A stretch of 64,000 bases of DNA from Streptomyces sp. NBC_01754 (GTDB lineage Bacteria; Actinomycetota; Actinomycetes; Streptomycetales; Streptomycetaceae): NCBI RefSeq assembly GCF_035918015.1, contig NZ_CP109132.1, forward strand, positions 1,488,001 to 1,552,000, given 5' to 3'. The notes beneath the pieces were generated by a model. The model did not search any database. It was not told the DNA's origin and saw nothing but the letters and a program-made list of their open reading frames with translations. The number at the start of each line of letters is the position of its first letter. The stretch's first letter is position 1. The position numbers and the translations under genes were made by a program. Shown in pieces: positions 60,555 through 64,000 of this stretch.

Positions 60555-60700
60555 GCGGCCTCCCCCGCCCGGCGCCTGCGCGGCGGGAGCGCGTGGCCGC
60601 GGTCCTCGGCCCGCGGCTCGGCGGGCGGCCCGAAGCAGTGGGCCCAGAAGGCGCGCCCGGCGGAATCGGTGAGCCGGGCGGCGAGGGGGGCTGGGGTCAC
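60551..60700 (-). CDS. 49-residue small protein coupled to the TIM-barrel-like gene
   Basis: This short frame starts at a GTG preceded by GGGAG and reads VTPAPLAARLTDSAGRAFWA, then an Arg/Pro-rich tail. Its stop overlaps the next GTG as GTGA, so it may serve translational coupling. It lacks signal or membrane segments. Its N-terminal half looks like the beginning of a larger domain, so it may be a remnant. Confidence 0.55.
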   Translation of the reverse strand: MTPAPLAARLTDSAGRAFWAHCFGPPAEPRAEDRGHALPPRRRRAGEAA

Positions 60701-61053
60701 GGGCGCTCCCTGAACAGATCGTGCGTACACAATGATGACCGGTGTCCATATCTCTGAACGCGCCACGCTAAGACAGCCCTGCGACACCGGTCAAGGCGGG
60801 CATGCGGCCCTCATCCGGAATTCTTTCTTCCGCTTCCTTCCGGGTCGCACTTGACGGATCCCCCCGGACTTCCTAACTTGTCCACGCATGTGAATTCCAT
60901 CCATGGATTTGACGGGCCGCGCCCAGCCCGCTTACCACGCGCGCCCGTCCACTCCGCCCACGGCATCCACCGCCCGCGCGCCGCGCCGCACCCCCGCGTC
61001 CGTCTTCCCGCGCCCCCCGCTCCTGTCCGAGTCCCGCACCGAGGAGACCCCGT
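60701..61053. promoter_or_regulatory. divergent promoter region between the TIM-barrel-like and uronate dehydrogenase-like genes
   Basis: This 353-bp gap holds no supported gene. Rightward, TTGACG (60851-60856) and TAACTT (60874-60879) are spaced 17 bases, a good vegetative promoter, leaving a long leader of about 170 bases. Leftward, TTGACC (60794-60789) and TAGCGT (60770-60765) are spaced 18 bases. A 10-bp palindrome ATCCATGGAT lies at 60899-60908 behind the rightward promoter. Confidence 0.65.
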
Positions 61054-61863
61054 ATGCCCGCTCCCCGCACCCTCCTGCTCACCGGCGCCGCCGGCGGCCT
61101 CGGCACCCTGATGCGGGGGCTGCTCCCCGCGTACGGCTACGAACTCCGCCTCTTCGACGTCGCGCCCGTCGAGGGCAAACCGGACGCCGTCGTCGCCGAT
61201 CTCTGCGACAGGGCCGCGGTGCGCGAGGCCGTGCGGGGCGTCGACGCGATCATCCACCTCGCGGGCATCTCGCTGGAAGCCCCGTTCGGCAAGATCCTGC
61301 GCTCCAACATCGAAGGCACGTACCACCTGTACGAGGCCGCGCGCGAGGAGGGCGTCGGGCGGATCGTGTTCGCCTCCTCCAACCACGCCGTCGGCTACAC
61401 CCCCCGTCCCCAGGACGGCGACCCGCTGATCCCGGCCGGTACCCCGCACCGCCCGGACACCTTCTACGGCCTGTCCAAGTCCTTCGGCGAGGACCTCGCC
61501 CAGCTCTACTGGGACAAGCACGGCCTGGAGACCGTCTCCGTGCGCATCGGCTCCTGCTTCATGGAGCCGACCTCGGTGCGCATGCTCTCCCTCTGGATGA
61601 GCCCCGGCGACGGCGCCCGCCTCTTCCACGCGGCGCTGACCGCCGAGGACGTGGGGCACACCGTGGTCTACGGCTCCTCGGCCAACACCCGCCTGTGGTG
61701 GGACCTGACGTCCGCCCGCGCCCTGGGCTACGAGCCGCAGGACGACTCCGAGCAGTACGCGGACCGACTCGTCGCCGAACAGGGGGAGCTGGACCCGGAC
61801 GACCCCGATCACGCCCGCCTCGGCGGACACTTCGTGACGGACCCGCCGATCTGGCCCCACTGA
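61054..61863 (+). CDS. NAD-dependent uronate dehydrogenase-like SDR/epimerase-fold protein
   Basis: This 269-residue extended-SDR protein has the NAD motif TGAAGGLGTL, the active-site YGLSKSFGED (Tyr-X3-Lys) and IVFASSNHAVGYTPR, features of uronate dehydrogenases that oxidise galacturonate or glucuronate to the aldarolactone. Its length is also right. Pectate lyase and KGSADH in the same region support that reading. A plain sugar epimerase is the alternative. Confidence 0.86.
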   Translation: MPAPRTLLLTGAAGGLGTLMRGLLPAYGYELRLFDVAPVEGKPDAVVADLCDRAAVREAVRGVDAIIHLAGISLEAPFGKILRSNIEGTYHLYEAAREEGVGRIVFASSNHAVGYTPRPQDGDPLIPAGTPHRPDTFYGLSKSFGEDLAQLYWDKHGLETVSVRIGSCFMEPTSVRMLSLWMSPGDGARLFHAALTAEDVGHTVVYGSSANTRLWWDLTSARALGYEPQDDSEQYADRLVAEQGELDPDDPDHARLGGHFVTDPPIWPH

Positions 61864-61956
61864 TCGCCCTCGGCGCGCCGCCGGGCCGACGCGCCGTCCG
61901 CGTGGCGGTGCGCAATTCGCGTGACAGCGCGGGGGACCGACGGCCACCATGGCGGC

Positions 61957-62190
61957 ATGCCGAGACCATCCGGATTCCAGTACGAGCGGCACGGCGACGC
62001 GAGCGTCACGATCACCCACCGCGGCCGCCCGGCGGGAACCCTGCGCGGCGGCCGGGCGGAGAAGTTCCTGGCCGAGGTGGCCTCGGGCGACGCCCAGTTG
62101 GTGATGGCGCGCTGGACGGGCGCGTACAGGCACGGCAACGAGCGGACGGCCCGCGCCCACCCGCGCAACCGGGCCCGGGGCGGGGCGTAG
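61957..62190 (+). CDS. small conserved-looking hypothetical protein
   Basis: This 77-residue basic protein (FQYERHGDASVTITHRGRPA, then AEKFLAEVASGDAQLVMARW and an Arg-rich tail) has no family I can name. The ordered alternation of strands and a helix suggests a folded small protein with a disordered basic tail. ATG 61957 was chosen; longer frames run into the intergenic region. A 9-1-9 hairpin (62197-62215) follows. Confidence 0.68.
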   Translation: MPRPSGFQYERHGDASVTITHRGRPAGTLRGGRAEKFLAEVASGDAQLVMARWTGAYRHGNERTARAHPRNRARGGA

Positions 62191-62196
62191 GCCCGC

Positions 62197-62215
62197 GTCC
62201 GGAAGGCTTCCGGAC
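62197..62215 (+). terminator. hairpin after the 77-residue protein gene
   Basis: GTCCGGAAG and its exact complement flank a single G, 6 bases past the stop codon. It lacks a T-run. Confidence 0.6.
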
Positions 62216-62276
62216 CGTCCGGATCACCTGCCGAAGGTAAGGGAACGGCAAAGCCGGGTCGTTCGTTACCCCGGAC

Positions 62277-63518
62277 ATGACCGCAATGACCCCCGGCTCG
62301 AACATCCCTCTCTCCGCCGCCCGCGTGGCGGTGGACGTCGCCGCCCCGGTGCGGCTCGACGTCTCGGGCCTGCTGCTCACCGCCGACGGCAAGGTGCGCT
62401 CCGACGACGACTTCATCTTCTACAACCAGCCCTCGGGCCCCGGCGTGACCTACCGCCCAGGCGGTGGCTCCGCGCCCGACGCGATCGTGGTGGACACCAC
62501 GGCGGTCCCGGCCGGCATCGAGAAGATCGTCGTCACCGCGAGCCCCGACGCCCCCGGCCAGACCTTCCAGGGTGTCGAGCCCACCGCCACCGTGCGCAAC
62601 GCGGACGACGGCAGCGCGCTGGCCACGTTCACCCCTCCCCAGCTGGGCGGCGAGACGGCGCTGCTGGTCATCGAGGTCTATCTGCGCAACGGCGCCTGGA
62701 AGGCCCGCGCGGTCGGCCAGGGCTACGCGAACGGACTGGCGGGCATCGCCACGGACTTCGGCGTCTCGGTCGAGGAACCCGAGCCCACCCCGGTACCGGC
62801 CGCACCGGCTCCGGTGCCCCCCGCACCCCCCGTCGCACCCCCCGTCGCGCCGCCGGCCGCCGCGCCCCTGGACCCGCGGATCGCCCCGCCCATGCCGCCC
62901 GTCCCGCCCGCTCCCCCGGCGGCCGCCCCTGCCGCCGCGGGCCGCGTCAACCTCGACAAGGGCCGGGTCAGCCTCCGGAAGAACCAGACGGTGTCACTGG
63001 TCAAGGGCGGCCGGCCGCTGCTCTCGCGGGTCAAGATGGGGCTCGGCTGGGAGCCCGCGTTCCGCGGCAAGGACATCGACCTCGACGCCTCGGTGATCGC
63101 CTACGGGCCCGACCGCGCGCACCTGGACAGCTGCTACTTCGGCAAGCTGTCCATCCTGAACGGCGCGATCAAGCACTCCGGTGACAACCTCACCGGTGAG
63201 GGCGCGGGAGACGACGAGGTGATCGTCGTCGATCTGGGCCGGATCCCGGCCGAGGCGACGGGCCTGGTCTTCACGGTCAACTCCTTCACCGGCCAGAAGT
63301 TCACCGAGGTCGCCAAGGCGTACTGCCGGCTGCTCGACGCCACCACCGACGAGGAGCTCGTCCGCTTCGACCTGACGGGCGCGGAGCCGCAGACCGGGGT
63401 GATGATGGCCAAGCTGATCAAGCAGTTCTCCGGCGAGTGGGAGATGACCGCCATGGGCGAGTTCGTGAAGTCACGCACCGTCCGCGGCATGGTGAAGCCC
63501 GCCGCGAATTCCCTGTAG
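62277..63518 (+). CDS. TerD-family protein with two TerD domains and a proline-rich linker
   Basis: This 413-residue protein has an N-terminal TerD-like domain (about 10-165, DDDFIFYNQPSGPGVTY), a Pro/Ala linker (about 167-232) and a second, more canonical TerD domain (about 235-410, VSLRKNQTVSLVKGG, LGWEP, DLDASVIAYG). TerD domains bind calcium through acidic clusters. Such proteins act in tellurite and general stress responses, and in Streptomyces affect development. It appears monocistronic. Confidence 0.93.
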   Translation: MTAMTPGSNIPLSAARVAVDVAAPVRLDVSGLLLTADGKVRSDDDFIFYNQPSGPGVTYRPGGGSAPDAIVVDTTAVPAGIEKIVVTASPDAPGQTFQGVEPTATVRNADDGSALATFTPPQLGGETALLVIEVYLRNGAWKARAVGQGYANGLAGIATDFGVSVEEPEPTPVPAAPAPVPPAPPVAPPVAPPAAAPLDPRIAPPMPPVPPAPPAAAPAAAGRVNLDKGRVSLRKNQTVSLVKGGRPLLSRVKMGLGWEPAFRGKDIDLDASVIAYGPDRAHLDSCYFGKLSILNGAIKHSGDNLTGEGAGDDEVIVVDLGRIPAEATGLVFTVNSFTGQKFTEVAKAYCRLLDATTDEELVRFDLTGAEPQTGVMMAKLIKQFSGEWEMTAMGEFVKSRTVRGMVKPAANSL

Positions 63519-63570
63519 CCGTCGTCCCCGGCCGGCCTCCCCTGGCCGGCCGCTCCGGACACGCCTCAGA

Positions 63571-63594
63571 GCCCCCGGAACATCTTCCGGGGGC
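63571..63594 (+). terminator. hairpin downstream of the terD-like gene
   Basis: Perfect 10-base arms (GCCCCCGGAA and complement) enclose CATC. It overlaps by two bases a larger inverted repeat with 17-base arms at 63593-63609 and 63653-63669 (GCCGAGGCCGTGTCCGC and complement) that would form a bidirectional structure with the convergent gene. Confidence 0.78.
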
Positions 63595-63682
63595 CGAGGC
63601 CGTGTCCGCGAGGCGGCAGGGGCCGTGCCCTGGAGGCGCGCCGCGGGGCCGTGCGGACACGGCCTCGGCGCGAAACGGCACC

Positions 63683-63913
63683 TCAGAGCTTGGTCAGCTT
63701 GGAGTACGGGCTGAGGATCCTCCCCTGTCGCCCCGAGAAGTCGATGAGCACTGCGTCGTTGTCGCCCTCGACAGCGAGGACTCGGCCGAGTCCGAACTGG
63801 TCGTGCGACACCCGGTCGCCCACATCGAAGCACTCGACCGGTGGGGCGGCCTGGGCCGGGCGGTTGAAGGGACTGGAAGGCAGGTGACGCCGGGATCCGG
63901 CTGACTGTTTCAT
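63683..63913 (-). CDS. small protein resembling the UvrD/PcrA C-terminal Tudor-like tail
   Basis: This 76-residue protein contains FDVGDRVSHDQFGLGRVLAV followed by a strand-rich end SPYSKLTKL. This resembles the GDRVxHxxFGxGxV tail of UvrD/PcrA helicases, which binds RNA polymerase. No helicase domain is present. It could be a free RNA-polymerase- or nucleic-acid-interacting module. ATG 63913 is the probable start. It is convergent with terD-like. Confidence 0.75.
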   Translation of the reverse strand: MKQSAGSRRHLPSSPFNRPAQAAPPVECFDVGDRVSHDQFGLGRVLAVEGDNDAVLIDFSGRQGRILSPYSKLTKL

Positions 63914-64000
63914 TACCTTCAAGTATGCGCCCTGGGGGCGCCCGACGCCATGCCCGTCACTCCGGGGGTGGCAGTCGTGCCGCATTCGTCACCGGCCGGT

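Noticed and set aside
1..64000. CRISPR arrays, tRNA or rRNA genes, insertion sequences, attachment sites
   Set aside because: I saw no regularly spaced repeats, cloverleaf sequences, transposase-like proteins or integrase genes. A covariance search for tRNAs and other structured RNAs would be needed to exclude short ones.

Overview
The window is high-GC actinobacterial DNA and is best explained as chromosomal sequence from a Streptomyces-like organism. The evidence is GTG starts, dense 4-base stop/start overlaps, Tat and lipoprotein signals, sugar ABC importers with no ATPase of their own, a mycothiol-type isomerase domain, and an ectABCD operon. I saw no rRNA, tRNA, CRISPR array, transposase or phage genes. 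Gene order is dense and intact, with only one clearly inactivated domain (in the tandem nitrilase).

Region 1 (1-3484) is the ectoine/5-hydroxyectoine operon ectABCD, closed by a strong hairpin. Region 2 (3502-27996) is a large catabolic and import regulon. A divergent promoter region (7872-8136) drives a leftward operon (hydantoinase-like amidohydrolase, methyltransferase 1, small helical protein A, flavoprotein) and a rightward pair (CitE-like lyase, methyltransferase 2). Next comes a seven-gene operon for a peptide-type ABC importer, into which methyltransferase 3 and small protein B are inserted. After a 69-bp perfect inverted repeat, leftward genes encode a tandem nitrilase-like protein, an isochorismatase-type amidase, a Dabb protein, a maleate-isomerase-family protein, a flavin monooxygenase fused to an isocitrate-lyase-type domain, a PrpD protein, a cyclase-type amidase, a CaiB CoA-transferase and an IclR regulator. 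Five matching palindromes (TGGAAY-N3-GTTCC type) sit at the divergent promoter (two), the importer operon, caiB and iclR, so the whole region looks like one IclR regulon. The likely theme is uptake of an amide or N-heterocyclic compound, its hydrolysis, and processing of the resulting dicarboxylate through CoA activation and C-C lyases. Three related methyltransferases with two related small proteins inside such a regulon do not match any pathway I know, and this is the best candidate for an undescribed system.

Region 3 (28241-40677) is mixed: a DUF1963 protein, a VOC/maleylpyruvate-isomerase fusion, a LacI-controlled beta-galactoside locus (GH42 enzyme and ABC importer), an old yellow enzyme with its divergent MarR regulator and paired operators, a class V aminotransferase-like protein and a DsbA/FrnE-like protein.

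Region 4 (40957-61863) is a plant cell-wall (pectin/arabinan-type) locus. It has pectate lyase, a GH43 enzyme, an ABC importer, a Gfo/Idh/MocA dehydrogenase, a DUF6807 protein, an esterase-like hydrolase, an IlvD/Edd sugar-acid dehydratase, a DapA-family enzyme, an alpha-ketoglutarate semialdehyde dehydrogenase and a uronate-dehydrogenase-like protein. Together these can route sugars or uronates oxidatively to 2-oxoglutarate. IclR and GntR regulators sit in it, as do an MFS transporter and an unrecognised TIM-barrel-like protein. Two very short genes are translationally coupled to larger neighbours.

Region 5 (61957-63913) holds a small unknown protein, a double TerD-domain protein, and a small protein resembling the C-terminal tail domain of UvrD/PcrA helicases.
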